64,000 nt of DNA from Archivesica marissinica (GCA_014843695.1 CM026391.1:38005515-38069514), one strand, 5' to 3'. Shown: positions 22,943 through 39,500, counted from the first letter of the stretch. Translations and numbers: made by a program. The notes: generated by a model from the sequence alone, not told the origin.

Positions 22943-25900
22943 CATAACGTGTTTTAACAGGCCAAGCGAAGTATAACATATCGTATTATATCATGCCAGG
23001 CTAAGTATAACAGATCAGGTTATATCATGCCAGGCTAAGTATAACAGAACAGGTTATATCATGCCAGGCTAAGTATAACATATCAGGTTATATCATGCCA
23101 GGCTATGTATAACAGATCAGGTTATATCATGCCAAGCTAAGTAAAACAGATCAGTTTATATCATGCCAAGCTACGTATACAGATCAGGTTATATCATGCC
23201 AAGCTACGCATAACAGATCAGTTTATTTCATGCCAAGCTACGTATAACATATCAGGTTATATCATGCCAAGCTACGTATATCAGATCAGTTTATATCTTG
23301 CCAAGCTACGTATAACACATCAGTTTATATCATGCCAAGCTAAGTATAACAGATCAGGTTATATCATGCCAAGCTAAGTATAACATATCGTATTATATCA
23401 TGCCAGGCTAAGTATAACATATCGTGTTATATCATGCCAGGCTAAGTATAATATATAGTGCTATATCATGCCAAGCTAAGTATAACATATCGTGTTATAT
23501 CATGACAAGCTACGTACAACATATTGTGTTACATCATGCCAGGCTAAGTATAACATATCAGGCTATATCATGCCAAGCTAAGTATAACAAATCAAGTTAT
23601 ATCATGCCAAGCTAAGTATAACAGATCAGGTTATATCATGCCAAGCTACGTATAACAGATCAGGTTATATCATGCCAAGCTACGTATATCAGATCAGTTT
23701 ATATCTTGCCAAGCTACGTATAACACAACAGTTTATATCATGCCAAGATAAGTATAACAGATCAGGTTATATCATGCCAAGCTAAGTATAACATATCGTA
23801 TTATATCATGCCAGGCTAAGTATAACATATCGTGTTATATCATGCCAGGCTAAGTATAACATTTCGTGTTATATCATGCCAAGCTAAGTATAACATATCG
23901 TGTTACATCATGCCAGGCTAAGTATAACAGATCAGGTTATATCATGCCAAGCTAAGTATAACATATATTGTTATATCATGCCAGGCTAAGTATAACAGAT
24001 CAAGTTATATCATGCCAAACTAAGTATAACATATCAGGTTATATCATGCCAAGCTACGTATAACAGATCAGGTTATATCATGCCAAGCTAAGTATAACAG
24101 ATCGGGTTATATCATGCCAGGCTAAGTATAACAGATCAGGTTATATCATGCCAAGCTACCTATAACAGATCAGGTTTTATCATGCCAGGCAAAGTATAAC
24201 ATATCAGGTTATATCATGCCAAGCTACGTATAGCATATCGTGTTATATCATGCCAGGCTAAGTATAACATATCGTGTTATATCATGCCAAGCTAAGTATA
24301 ACATATCGTGTTATATCATGCCAGGCTAAGCATAACATATCGTGTTATATCATGCCAAGCTAAGTATTGCATATCGTGTTATATCAGGCCAGGCTAAGTA
24401 TAACATATCGTGTTATATCAGACCAAGCTAAGTATAACATATCGTATTATATCATGCCAGGCTAAGTATAACATATATTGTTATATCATGCCAAGCTAAG
24501 TATAACATATCGTGTTATATCATGCCAAGCTAAGTATAACAGATCAGGTTATATCATGCCAAGCTACGTACAACATATCGTGTTATATCATGCCAAGCTA
24601 AGTATAACAGATCAGGTTATATCATGCCAAGCTACGCATAACAGATCAGTTTATATCATGCCAAGCTACGTATAACAGATCAGGTTATATCATGCCAAGC
24701 TATGTATAACAGATCAGTTTATATCATGCCAAGCTACGTATAACACATCAGTTTATATCATGCCAAGCTAAGTATAACAGATCAGGTTATATCATGCCAT
24801 GCAGAGTATAACATATCGTATTATATCATGCCAGTCTAAGTATAACATATCGTGTTATATCATGCCAGGCTAAGTATAACATATAGTGTTATATCATGCC
24901 AAGCTAAGTATAACATATCGTGTTATATCATGCCAAGCTGCGAACAACATATCGTGTTACATCATGCAAGGCTAAGTATAACAGGTTATATCATGCCAAG
25001 CTAAGTATAACATATCTTGTTATATCATGTAAGGCTAAGTATAACATATCGTGTTATATCATGCCAGGCTACGTATAACAGATCAGGTTATATCATGCCA
25101 AGCTAAGTATAACATATCGTGTTATATCATGCCTGGCTAAGTATAACATATCAGGTTATATCATGCCAAGCTACGTATAACAGAACAGGTTTTATCATGC
25201 CAGGCAAAGTATAACAGATCAGGTTATATCATGCCAAGCTACGTATAGCCTATCGTGTTATATCATGCCAGGCTAAGTATAACATATCGTGTTATATCAT
25301 GCCAAGCTAAGTATAGCATATCGTGTTATATTATGCCAGGCTAAGAATAACATATCGTGTTATATCATGCCAGGCTAAGTATAACATATCGTGTTATATC
25401 AGGCCAAGCTAAGTATAGCATATCGTATTTTATCATGCCAGGCTAAGTATAACATATAGTGCTATATCATGCCAAGCTAGGTATAACATATCGTGTTATA
25501 TCATGCCAAGCTACGTACAACATATCGTGTTATATCATGCCAGGCTAAGTATAACAAATCAGGTTATAGCATGCAAAGCTAAGTAAAACATATCAGGTTA
25601 TATCATGCCAAGCTAAGTATAACAGATCGGGTTATATCATGCCAGGCTAAGTATAACATATCATGTTATATTATGCCAAGCTACGTATAACAGAACAGGT
25701 TATATCATGTCAGGCTACGTATGACAGATCAGGTTATATCATGCCAGGCTACGTAAAGCAGATCAGGTTATATCATGCCAGGCTAAGTATAACAGATCGG
25801 GTCATATCATGCCAAGCTAAGTATAGCATATCATGTTATATCATGCCAGGCTATGTATAACATAACGTGTTTTAACAGGCCAAGCTAAGTATAACATATC

Positions 25901-28900
25901 GTATTATATCATGCCAGGCTAAGTATAACAGATCAGGTTATATCATGCCAGGCTAAGTATAACAGAACAGGTTATATCATGCCAGGCTAAGTATATCATA
26001 TCAGGTTATATCATGCCAGGCTATGTATAACAGATCAGGTTATATCATGCCAAGCTAAGTAAAACAGATCAGTTTATATCATGCCAAGCTACGCATAACA
26101 GATCAGTTTATTTCATGCCAAGCTACGTATAACATATCAGGTTATATCATGCCAAGCTACGTATATCAGATCAGTTTATATCTTGCCAAGCTACGTATAA
26201 CACATCAGTTTATATCATGCCAAGCTAAGTATAACAGATCAGGTTATATCATGCCAAGCTAAGTATAACATATCGTATTATATCATGCCAGGCTAAGTAT
26301 AACATATCGTGTTATATCATGCCAGGCTAAGTATAATATATAGTGTTATATCATGCCAAGCTAAGTATAACATATCGTGTTATATAATGACAAGCTACGT
26401 ACAACATATTGTGTTACATCATGCCAGGCTAAGTATAACAGATCAGGCTATATCATGCCAAGCTAAGTATAACAAATCAAGTTATATCATGCCAAGCTAA
26501 GTATAACAGATCAGGTTATATCATGCCAAGCTACGTATAACAGATCAGGTTATATCATGCCAAGCTACGTATATCAGATCAGTTTATATCTTGCCAAGCT
26601 ACGTATAACACAACAGTTTATATCATGCCAAGATAAGTATAACAGATCAGGTTATATCATGCCAAGCTAAGTATAACATATCGTATTATATCATGCCAGG
26701 CTAAGTATAACATATCGTGTTATATCATGCCAGGCTAAGTATAACATTTCGTGTTATATCATGCCAAGCTAAGTATAACATATCGTGTTACATCATGTCA
26801 GGCTAAGTATAACAGATCAGGTTATATCATGCCAAGCTATGTATAACATATATTGTTATATCATGCCAGGCTAAGTATAACAGATCAAGTTATATCATGC
26901 CAAACTAAGTATAACATATCAGGTTATATCATGCCAAGCTACGTATAACAGATCAGGTTATATCATGCCAAGCTAAGTATAACAGATCGGGTTATATCAT
27001 GCCAGGCTAAGTATAACAGATCAGGTTATATCATGCCAAGCTACCTATAACAGATCAGGTTTTATCATGCCAGGCAAAGTATAACATATCAGGTTATATC
27101 ATGCCAAGCTACGTATAGCATATCGTGTTATATCATGCCAGGCTAAGTATAACATATCGTGTTATATCATGCCAAGCTAAGTATAACATATCGTGTTATA
27201 TCATGCCAGGCTAAGCATAACATATCGTGTTATATCATGCCAAGCTAAGTATTGCATATCGTGTTATATCAGGCCAGGCTAAGTATAACATATCGTGTTA
27301 TATCAGGCCAAGCTAAGTATAACATATCGTATTATATCATGCCAGGCTAAGTATAACATATATTGTTATATCATGCCAAGCTAAGTATAACATATCGTGT
27401 TATATCATGCCAAGCTAAGTATAACAGATCAGGTTATATCATGCCAAGCTACGTACAACATATCGTGTTATATCATGCCAAGCTAAGTATAACAGATCAG
27501 GTGATATCATGCCAAGCTACGTACAACATATCCTGTTATATCCTGCCAAGCTATGTATAACAGATCAGGTTATATCATGCAAAGATAAGTATAACATACC
27601 GTATTATATCATGCCAGGCTAAGTATAACAGATCAGGTTATATCATGCCAGGCTAAGTATAACAGATCAGGTTATATCATGCCAAGCTACGCATAACAGA
27701 TCAGTTTATATCATGCCAAGCTACGTATAACAGATCAGGTTATATCATGCCAAGCTATGTATAACATATCAGTTTATATCATGCCAAGCTACGTATAACA
27801 CATCAGTTTATATCATGCCAAGCTAAGTATAACAGATCAGTTTATATCATGCCATGCAGAGTATAACATATCGTATTATATCATGCCAGTCTAAGTATAA
27901 CATATCGTGTTATATCATGCCAGGCTAAGTATAACATATAGTGTAATATCATGCCAAGCTAAGTATAACATATCGTGTTATATCATGCCAAGCTACGAAC
28001 AACATATCGTGTTACATCATGCAAGGCTAAGTATAACAGGTTATATCATGCCAAGCTAAGTATAACATATCTTGTTATATCATGTAAGGCTAAGTATAAC
28101 ATATCGTGTTATATCATGCCAGGCTACTTATAACAGATCAGGTTATATCATGCCAAGCTAAGTATAACATATCGTGTTATATCATGCCTGGCTAAGTATA
28201 ACATATCGTGTTATATCATGCCAAGCTAAGTATAACATATCGTGTTATATTATGCCAGGCTAAGAATAACATATCGTGTTATATCATGCCAGGCTATGTA
28301 TAACATATCGTGTTATATCAGGCCAAGCTAAGTATAGCATATCGTATTTTATCATGCCAGGCTAAGTATAACATATAGTGCTATATCATGCCAAGCTAGG
28401 TATAACATATCGTGTTATATCATGCCAAGCTACGTACAACATATCGTGTTATATCATGCCAGGCTAAGTATAACAAATCAGGTTATAGCATGCAAAGCTA
28501 AGTAAAACATATCAGGTTATATCATGCCAAGCTAAGTATAACAGATCGGGTTATATCATGCCAGGCTAAGTATAACAGATCATGTTATATTATGCCAAGC
28601 TACGTATAACAGAACAGGTTATATCATGTCAGGCTACGTATGACAGATCAGGTTATATCATGCCAGGCTACGTAAAGCAGATCAGGTTATATCATGCCAA
28701 GCTAAGTATAACAGACCGGGTCATATCATGCCAAGCTAAGTATAGCATATCGTGTTATATCATGCCAGGCTACGTATAACAGATCAGGTTATATCATGCC
28801 AAGCTAAGTATAGCATATCGTGTTATATCATGCCTGGCTAAGTATAACATATCAGGTTATATCATGCCAAGCTACGTATAACAGATCAGGTTTTATCATG

Positions 28901-29640
28901 CCAGGCAAAGTATAACAGATCAGGTTATATTATGCCAAGCTACGTATAGCATATCGTGTTATATCATGCCAGGCTAAGAATAGCATATCGTGTTATATAA
29001 TGCCAAGCTAAGTATAGCATATCATGTTATATCATGCCAGGCTATGTATAACATAACGTGTTTTAACAGGCCAAGCTAAGTATAACATATCGTATTATAC
29101 CATGCCAGGCTAAGTATAACAGATCAGGTTATATCATGCCAGGTTAAGTATAACAGAACAGGTTATATCATGCCAGGCTAAGTATAACATATCAGGTTAT
29201 ATCATGCCAGGCTATGTATATCAGATCAGGTTATATCATGCCAAGCTAAGTAAAACAGATCAGTTTATTTCATGCCAAGCTACGTATAACATATCAGGTT
29301 ATATCATGCCAAGCTACGTATATCAGATCAGTTTATATCTTGCCAAGCTACGTATAACACATCAGTTTATATCATGCCAAGCTAAGTATAACAGATCAGG
29401 TTATATCATGCCAAGCTAAGTATAACATATCGTATTATATCATGCCAGGCTAAGTATAACATATCGTGTTATATCATGCCAGGCTAAGTATAATATATAG
29501 TGTTATATCATGCCAAGCTAAGTATAACATATCGTGTTATATCATGACAAGCTACGTACAACATATCGTGTTACATCATGCCAGGCTAAGTATAACAGAT
29601 CAGGCTATATCATGCCAAGCTAAGTATAACAAATCAGGTT
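22943..29640. repeat. Higher-order repeat of about 2.9-3.2 kb, 2.2 copies
   Basis: The rare string CATAACGTGTTTTAACAGGC occurs at 22943, 25861 and 29052, 2918 and 3191 bp apart. The monomers after it keep the same series of variants in each copy, including a monomer with 5 bp missing (AACAGGTTATATC) near 24970 and 28040. The third copy fades at about 29640. The difference of 273 bp between copies corresponds to about eight monomers gained or lost. Confidence 0.85.
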
Positions 29641-32600
29641 ATATCATGCCAAGCAAAGTATAACAGATCAGGTTATATCATGCCAAGCTAAGTATAACAG
29701 ATCAGGTTATATCATGCCAAGCAAAGTATAACAGATCAGGTTATATCATGCCAAGCTAAGTACAACATATCATGTTACATCATGCCAGGCTAAGTATAAC
29801 AGATCAGGAAATATCATGCCATGCTAAGTATAACAAATCAAGTTATATCATGCCAAACTAAGTATAACAGATCAGGTTATATCATGCCAAGCTACGTATA
29901 ACAGATCAGGTTATATCATGCCAAGCTAAGTATAACAGATCAGGTTATATCATGCCAGGCTAAGTATAACAGATCAGGTTATATCATGCCAGGCAAAGAA
30001 TAACAGATCAGTTCATATCATGCAAAGCTACGTATAACAGATCAGGTTATATCATGCCAAGCTACGCAGAACAGATCAGTTTATATCATGCCAAGCTACG
30101 TATAACAGATCAGTTTATACCATGCCAAGCTACGTATAACAGATCAGTTTATATCATGCCAAGCTACGTACAACATATCGTGCTATATCATGCCAGGCTA
30201 AGTATAACATATCGTGTTATATCATGCCAACCTAAGTATAACATATCGTGTTACATCATGCCAAGCTAAGTATAACATATCTTGTTATATCATGCCAGGC
30301 TAAGTATAACAGATCAAGTTATATCATGCCAAGCTAAGTATAACTGATCAGGTTATATCATGCCAAGCTAAGTATAACATATCGTGTTATATCATGCCAG
30401 GCTAAGTATAACAGATCAGGTTATATCATGCCAAGCTAAGGATAACATATCGTGTTACATCGTTCCAGGCTAAGTATAACAGATCAGGTTATATCAAGCC
30501 AAGCTAAGTATAACATATCGTGTTATATCATGCCAGGCTAAGTACAACAGATCAGGTTATATCATGCCTAGCTAAGTATAACATATCGTGTTATATCATG
30601 CCAGGCTAAGTATAACAGATCAGGTTATATCATGCCAAGCTACGTATTACAGATCTGGTTATATCATGCCAAGCTAAGTATAACAGATCGGGTTATATCA
30701 AGCCAGGCTAAGTATAACAGATCAGGTTATATCATGCCAAGCTACGTATAACAGATCAGGTTATATCATGTCAGGCTACGTATGACAGATAATGTTATAT
30801 CATGCCAGGCTACGTATAGCAGATCAGGTTATATCATGCCAGGCTAAGTATAACAGATCGGGTCATATCATACCAAGCTAAGTATAACATATCGTGTTAT
30901 ATCATGCCAGGCTAGGTATAACAGATCAGGTTATATCATGCCAAGCTAAGTATAGCATATCGTGTTATATCATGCCAGGCTACGAATAACAGATCAGGTT
31001 ATATCATGCCAGGCTAAGTATAACTGATCAGGTTATATCATGCCAAGCTACATATAACAGATAAGGTTATATCATGACAGGTTACGTATAACAAATCAGG
31101 TTATATCATGCCAGGCAACGTATAACAGATCAAGCTATATAATGCCAGGCTAAGTATAACATATCGTGTTATATCATGCCAGGCTACGTATAACAGATCA
31201 GGTTATATCATGCCAAGCTAAGTATAACATATCGTGTTATATCATGCCTGGCTAAGTATAACATATCGTGTTATATTATGCCAGGCTAAGCATAACATAT
31301 CGTGTTATATCATGCCAAGCTAAGTATAGCATATCGTGTTATATCATGCCAGGCTAAGTATAACATATAGTGTTATATCATGCCAAGCTAAGTATAACAT
31401 ATCGTGTTATATCATGCCAAGCTACGTACAACATATCGTGTTATATCATGCCAGGCTAAGTATAACAGATCAGATTATATCATGCCAAGCTAAGTATAAC
31501 ATATCGTGTTATATCATGCCAGGCTAAGTATAACATATCGTGTTATATCATGCCAAGCTAAGAATACCATATCGTGTTATATCATGCCAAGCTACGTACA
31601 ACATATCGTGTTATATCATGCCAAGCTAAGTATAACAGATCAGGTTATATCATGCCAAGCTACGTAAAACATATCGTATTATATCATGCCAAGCTAAGTA
31701 TAACAGATCAGGTTATATCATGCCAAGCTACGTATAACAGATCAGTTTATATCATGCCAAGATACGTACAACATATCGTGTTATATCATGCCAAGCTAAG
31801 TATAACATATCGTGTTATATCATGCCAAGTTAAGTATAACATATCGTGTTACATCTTGTCAGGCTAAGTATAACAGATCAGGTTATATCATGCCAATCTA
31901 AGTATAACATATCTAGTTATATCATGCCAGGCTAAGTATAACAGATCAGGTTATATCATGCCAAGCTACGTATAACAGATCAGGTTATATCATGTCAGGC
32001 TACGTATGACAGATCAGGTTATATCATGCCAGGCTACTTATAGCAGATCAGGTTATATCATGCCAGGCTAAGTATAACAGATCGGGTCATATCATGCCAA
32101 GCTAAGTATAACATATCGTGTTATATCAAGCCAAGCTACGTACAACATATCGTGTTATATCATGCCAAGCTAAGTATAACAGATCAGGTTATACCATGCC
32201 AAGCTAAGTATAACATATCAGGTTATATCATGCCAGGCTAAGTGTAACATATCGTGTTATATCATGCCAAGCTAAGTATAACAGATCACCTTATATCATG
32301 CCAAGCTAAGTATATCATATCGTATTATATCATGCCAGGCTAAGTATAACATATCGTGTTATATCATGCCAGACTATGTATAACATATAGTGTTATATCA
32401 TGCTTAGCTAAGTATAACATATCGTGTTATATCATGCCAAGCTACGTACAACATATCGTGTTATATCATGCCAGGCTAAGTATAACATATCGTGTTATAT
32501 CATGCCAAGCTAAGTATAACATATCGTGTTACATCATGCCAGGATAAGTATAACAGATCAGGTTATATCATGCCAAGGCTAAGTGTAACATATCGTGTTA

Positions 32601-34469
32601 TATCATGCCAGGCTAAGTTTAACAGATCAGGTTATATCATGCCAAGCTAAGTATAACATATCGTGTAATATCATGCCAGGCTACGTATAACAGACCAGGT
32701 TATATCATGCCAAGCTAAGTATAACATATCGTGTTATATCATGCCAGGCTACGTATAACAGATCAGGTTATATCATGCCAGGCTAAGTATAACAGATCAG
32801 TTTATATCATGCCAAGCTACATATAACAGATCAGGTTATATCATGCCAAGCTACGTATAACAGATCAGGTTATATCGTGCCAAGCTACGTATAACAGATC
32901 ACTTTATATCATGCCAAGCTACGTATAACAGATCAGTTTATATCATGCCAAGCTAAGTATAACAGATCAGGTTATATCATGCCAAGCTAAGTATAATTTA
33001 TCGTGTTATATCATGCCAAGCTAAGTATAGCATATCGTGTTATATCATGCCAAGTTAAGTATAACATATCGTGTTACATCATGCCAGGCTAAGTATAACA
33101 GATCAGGTTATATCATGCCAATCTAAGTATAACATATCTAGTTATAGCATGCCAGGCTAAGTATAACAGATCAAGTTATATCATGCCAAGCTAAGTATAA
33201 CAGATCAGGTTATATCATGCCAAGCCACGTATAACAGATCAGATTATATTATGCCAAGCTAAGTATAACAAATCGGGTTATATCATGCCAGGCTAAGTAT
33301 AACAGATCAGGTTATAGCATGCCAAGCTACGTATAACAGATCAGGTTATATCATGTCAGGCTACGTATGACAGATCAGTTTATATCATGCCAGGCTACTT
33401 ATAGCAGATCAGGTTATATAATGCCAGGCTAAGTATAACATATCGTGTTATATCATGCCAAGCTACGTACAACATATCGTGTTATATCATGCCAGGCTAA
33501 GTATAACAGATCGTGTTATATCATGCCAAGCTAAGTATAACATATCGTGTTACATCATGCCAGGCTAAGTATAATAGATCATTTTATATCATGCCAAGCT
33601 ACGTATAGCAGATCATGTTATATCATGCCAGGCTAAGTATAACAGCTAAGTATAACATATCGTGTTATATCATGCCAGGCTAGGTATAACAGATCAGGTT
33701 ATATCATGTCAGGCTACGTATGACAGATCAGGTTATATCATGCCAGGCTACATATAGCAGATCAGGATATATCATGCCAGGCTAAGTATAACAGATCGGG
33801 TCATATCATGCCAAGCTAAGTATAACATATCGTGTTATATCATGCCAGGCTAGGTATAACAGATCAGGTTATATCATGCCAAGCTAAGTACAACATATCT
33901 TGTTATATCATGCCTGGCTACGTATAACAGATCAGGTTATATCATGCCAGGCTAAGTATAACAGATCAGGTTATATCATGCCAAGATACGTATAACAGAT
34001 CAGGTTATATCATGCCAGGCTAGGCATAACAGATCAGGTTATATCATGCCAGGCTACGTATAACAGATCAGGTTATATCATGCCAGGCTAAGTATAACAT
34101 ATTGTGTTATATCATGCCAGGCTAAGTATAACAGATCAGGTTATATCATGCCAAGCTAAGTATAACATATCGTGTTATATCATGCCAGGCTACGTATAAC
34201 AGAACAGGTTATATCATGCCAAGCTACGCCTAACAGATCAGTTTATATCATGCCAAGCTACCTATAACAGATCAGGTTATATCATGCCAAGCTACGTATA
34301 ATAGATCAGTTTATATTATGCCAATCTACGTACAAAATATCGTGTTATATCATGCCAGGCTAAGTATAACATATCGTGTTATATCATGCCAAGCTAAGTA
34401 TAACAAATCGGGTTATATCATGCCAGAATAAGTATAACAGATCAGGTTATATCATGCCAAGCTACGTAT

Positions 34470-34990
34470 AACAGATCAGGTTATATCATGTCAGGCTACG
34501 TATGACAGATCAGGTTATATCATGCCAGGCTACATATAGCAGATCAGGTTATATCATGCCAGGCTAAGTATAACAGATCGGGTCATATCATGACAAGCTA
34601 AGTATAACATATCGTGTTATATCATGCCAGGCTAGGTATAACAGATCAGGTTATATCATGTCAGGCTACGTATGACAGATCAGGTTATATCATGCCAGGC
34701 TACATATAGCAGATCAGGTTATATCATGCCAGGCTAAGTATAACAGATCGGGTCATATCATGACAAGCTAAGTATAACATATCGTGTTATATCATGCCAG
34801 GCTAGGTATAACAGATCAGGTTATATCATGTCAGGCTACGTATGACAGATCAGGTTATATCATGCCAGGCTACATATAGCAGATCAGGTTATATCATGCC
34901 AGGCTAAGTATAACAGATCGGGTCATATCATGCCAAGCTAAGTATAACATATCCTGTTATATCATGCCAGGCTAGGTATAACAGATCAGG
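34470..34990. repeat. Tandem 170-bp pentamer, three copies
   Basis: Five-monomer blocks repeat at exact 170-bp spacing, marked by GTATGACAGATCAGG (TATGACAG at 34501, 34671 and 34841) and then TACATATAGCAGATC and GATCGGGTCATATCATG. Single or paired copies of the same block are dispersed at about 30780, 31990, 33365, 33720, 36640, 36810, 39220, 39390 and 42320. Confidence 0.85.
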
Positions 34991-36540
34991 TTATATCATG
35001 CCAAGCTAAGTATAACATATCGTGTTATATCATGCCAGGCTACGTATAACAGATCAGGTTATATCATGCCAGGCTAAGTAAAACAGATCAGGTTATATCA
35101 TGCCAAGATACGTATAACAGATCAGGTTATATCATGCCAGGCTACGTATAACAGATCAGGTTATATCATGCCAGGCTACGTATAACAGATCAGATTATAT
35201 CATGCCAGGCTAAGTATAACATATGGTGTTATATCATGCCTGGCTAAGTATAACATATCAGGTTATATCATGTCAAGCTACGTATAACAGATCAGGTTTT
35301 ATCATGCCAGGCAAAGTATAACAGATCAGATTATATCATGCCAAGCTAGGTATAGCATATCGTGTTATATCATGCCAGGCTAAGTATAACATATCGTGTT
35401 ATATCATGCCAAGCTAAGTATAACATATCGTGTTATATTATGCCAGGCTAAGCATAACATATCGTGCTATATCATGCCATGCTAAGTACAGCATATCGTG
35501 TTATATCATGCCAGGCTAAGTATAACATATCGTGTTATATCAGGCCAAGCTAAGAATAACATATAGTATTATATCATGCCAGGCTAAGTATAACATATAG
35601 TGTTATATCATGCCAAGCTAAGTATAACATATCCTGTTATATCATGCCAAGCTACGTACAACATATCGTGTTATATCATGTCAAGCTAAGTATAGCATAT
35701 CGTGTTATATCATGCCAGGCTAAGTATAACAGATCAGGTTATATTATGCCAGGCTAAGTATAACCGATCAGGTTATATCATGCCAGGCTAAGTATAACAG
35801 ATCAGGTTATATCATGCCTGGCTAAGCATAACATATCAGGTTATATCATGCCAAGCTACGTATAACAGATCAGGTTTTATCATGCCAGGCAAAGTATAAC
35901 AGATCAGGTTATATCATGCCAAGATACGTATAGCATATCGTGTTATATCATGCCAGGCTAAGTTTAACATATCGTGTTATATCATGCCAAGCTAAGTATA
36001 ACATATCGTGTTATATCATGCCATGCTAAGCATAACATATCGTGTTTTATAATGCCAAGCTAAGTATAGCATATCGTGTTATATCATGCCAGGCTAAGTA
36101 TAACATATCAGGTTATATCAGGCCAAGCTAGGTATAACATATCGTATTATATTATGCCAGGCTAAGTATAACAGATCAGGTTATATCATGCCAGGCTAAG
36201 TATAACAGAGCAGGTTATATCATGCCAGGCTAAGTATAACAGATCAGGTTATATCATGCCAAGCTACGCCTAACAGATCAGTTTATATCATGCCAAGCTA
36301 CGTATAACAGATCAGGTTATATCATGCCAAGCTACGTATATCAGATCAGTTTATATAATGCCAAGCTACGTATAATAGATCAGTTTATATTATGCCAAGC
36401 TACGCCTAACAGATCAGTTTATATAATGCCAAGCTACGTATAACAGATCAGGTTATATCAGGCCAGGCTACGTACAACATATCGTGTTATATCATGCCAG
36501 GCTAAGTATAAAATAACGTGTTATATCATGCCAAGCTAAG

Positions 36541-39500
36541 TATAACAAATCGGGTTATATCATGCCAGGATAAGTATAACAGATCAGGTTATATCATGCC
36601 AAGCTACGTATAACAGATCAGGTTATATCATGTCAGGCTACGTATGACATATCAGGTTATATCATGCCAGGCTACATATAGCAGATCAGGTTATATCATG
36701 CCAGGCTAAGTATAACAGATCGGGTCATATCATGCCAAGCTAAGTATAACATATCGTGTTATATCATGCCAGACTAGGTATAACAATTCAGGTTATATCA
36801 TGTCAGGCTACGTATGACAGATCAGGTTATATCATGCCTGGCTACATATAGCAGATCAGGTTATATCATGCCAGGCTAAGTATAACAGATCGGGTCATAT
36901 CATGCCAAGCTAAGTATAACATATCGTGTTATATCATGCCAGGCTAGGTATAACAGATCAGGTTATACAATGCCAAGCTAAGTATAACATATTGTGTTAT
37001 ATCATGCCAGGCTACCTATAACAGATCAGGTTATATCATGCCAGGCTAAGTATAACAGATCAGGTTATATCATGCCAAGATACGTATAACAGATCAGGTT
37101 ATATCATGCCAGGCTACGTATAACAGATCAGGTTATATCATGCCAGGCTACGTATAACATATCGTGTTATATCATGCCTGGTTAAGTATAACATATCAGG
37201 TTATATCATGTCAAGCTACGTATAACAGATCAGGTTTTATCATGCCAGGCAAAGTATAACAGATCAGGTTATATCATGCCAAGCTACGTATAGCATATCG
37301 TGTTATATCATGCCAGGCTAAGTATAACATATCGTGTTATATCATGCCAAGCTAAGTATAACATATCGTGTTATATTATGCCAGGCTAAGCATAACATAT
37401 CGTGTTATATCATGCCATGCTAAGTACAGCATATCGTGTTATATCATGCCTGGCTAAGTATAACATATCGTGTTATATCAGGCCAAGCTAAGAATAACAT
37501 ATCGTATTATATCATGCCAGGCTAAGTATAACATATAGTGTTATATCATGCCAAGCTAAGTATAACATATCCTGTTATATCATGCCAAGCTACGTACAAC
37601 ATATCGTGTTATATCATGCCAAGCTATGTATAGCATATCGTGTTATATCATGCCAGGCTAAGTATAACAGATCAGGTTACATTATGCCAGGCTAAGTATA
37701 ACAGATCAGGTTATATCATGCCAGGCTAAGTTTAACAGATCAGGTTATATCATTCCTGGCTAAGTATAACATATCAGGTTATATAATGCCAAGCTACGTA
37801 TAACAGATCAGGTTTTATCATGCCAGGCAAAGTATAACATATCAGGTTATATCATGCCAAGATAGGTATAGCATATCGTGTTATATCATGCCAGGCTAAG
37901 TTTAACATATCGTGTTATATCATGCCAAGCTAAGCATAACATATGGTGTTTTATAATGCCAATCTAAGAATAGCATATCGTGTTATATCATGCCAGGCTA
38001 AGTATAACATATCATGTTATATCAGGCCAAGCTAAGTATAGCAGAGCAGGTTATATCATGCCAAGCTACGTATATCAGATCAGGTTATATCATACCAAGC
38101 TACGTATAACAGATCAGTTTATATCATACCAAACTACGTATAACAGATCAGTTTATATCATGCCAAGCTAAATATAACAGATCAGGTTATATCATGCCAA
38201 GCTAAGTATAACATATCGTATTATATCATGCCAGGCTAAGTATAACATATAGTGTTATATCATGCTAGGCTAAGTATAACAGATCGGTTCATATCATGCC
38301 AAGCTAAGTATAACATATCGTGTTATATCATGCCAGGCTAGGTATGACATATGAGGTTATATCATGCCAAGCTAAATATAACATATCGTGCTATATCATG
38401 CCAGGCTACGTATAACAGATCAGTTTATATCATGCCAGGCTAAGTATAACAGATCAGGTTATATCATGCCAAGCTAGGTATAACATATCGTGTTATATCA
38501 TGCCAGGCTAAGTATAACAGATGAGGTTATATCATGCCAAGCTAAGTATAACATATCGTGTTATATCATGCCAGGCTAAGTTTAACAGATCAGGTTATAT
38601 CATGCCAAGCTAAGTATAACATATCGTGTTATATCATGCCAGGCTACGTATAACAGACCAGGTTATATCATGCCAAGCTAAGTATAACATATCGTGTTAT
38701 ATCATGCCAGGCTACGTATAACAGATCAGGTTTTATGATGCCAGGCAAAGTATAACAGATCAGGTTATATCATGCCAAGCTACCTATAACATATCGTGTT
38801 ATACCATGCCAAGCTAAGTATAACATATCGTGTTATATTAAACCAGGCTAAGCATAACATATAGTGTTATATCATGCCAAGCTAAGTATAGCATATCGTG
38901 TTATATCATGCCAGGCTAAGTATAATATATCGTGTTATATCACGCCAAGCTAACTATAACATATCGTGTTATATCATGCCAAGCTACGTACAACATATCG
39001 TGTTATATCATGCCAAGCTAAGTATAACAGATCAGGTTATATCATGCCAGGCTACGTACAACATATCGTGTTATATCATGCCAGGCTAAGTATAAAATAT
39101 CGTGTTATATCATGCCAAGCTAAGTATAACAAATCGGGTTATATCATGCCAGGATAAGTATAACAGATCAGGTTATATCATGCCAAGCTACGTATAACAG
39201 ATCAGGTTATATCATGTCAGGCTACGTATGACAGATCAGGTTATATCATGCCAGGCTACATATAGCAGATCAGGTTATATCATGCCAGGCTAAGTATAAC
39301 AGATCGGGTCATATCATGCCAAGCTAAGTATAACATATCGTGTTATATCATGCCAGACTAGGTATAACAATTCAGGTTATATCATGTCAGGCTACGTATG
39401 ACAGATCAGGTTATATCATGCCTGGCTACTTATAGCAGATCAGGTTATATCATGCCAGGCTAAGTATAACAGATCGGGTCATATCATGCCAAGCTAAGTA

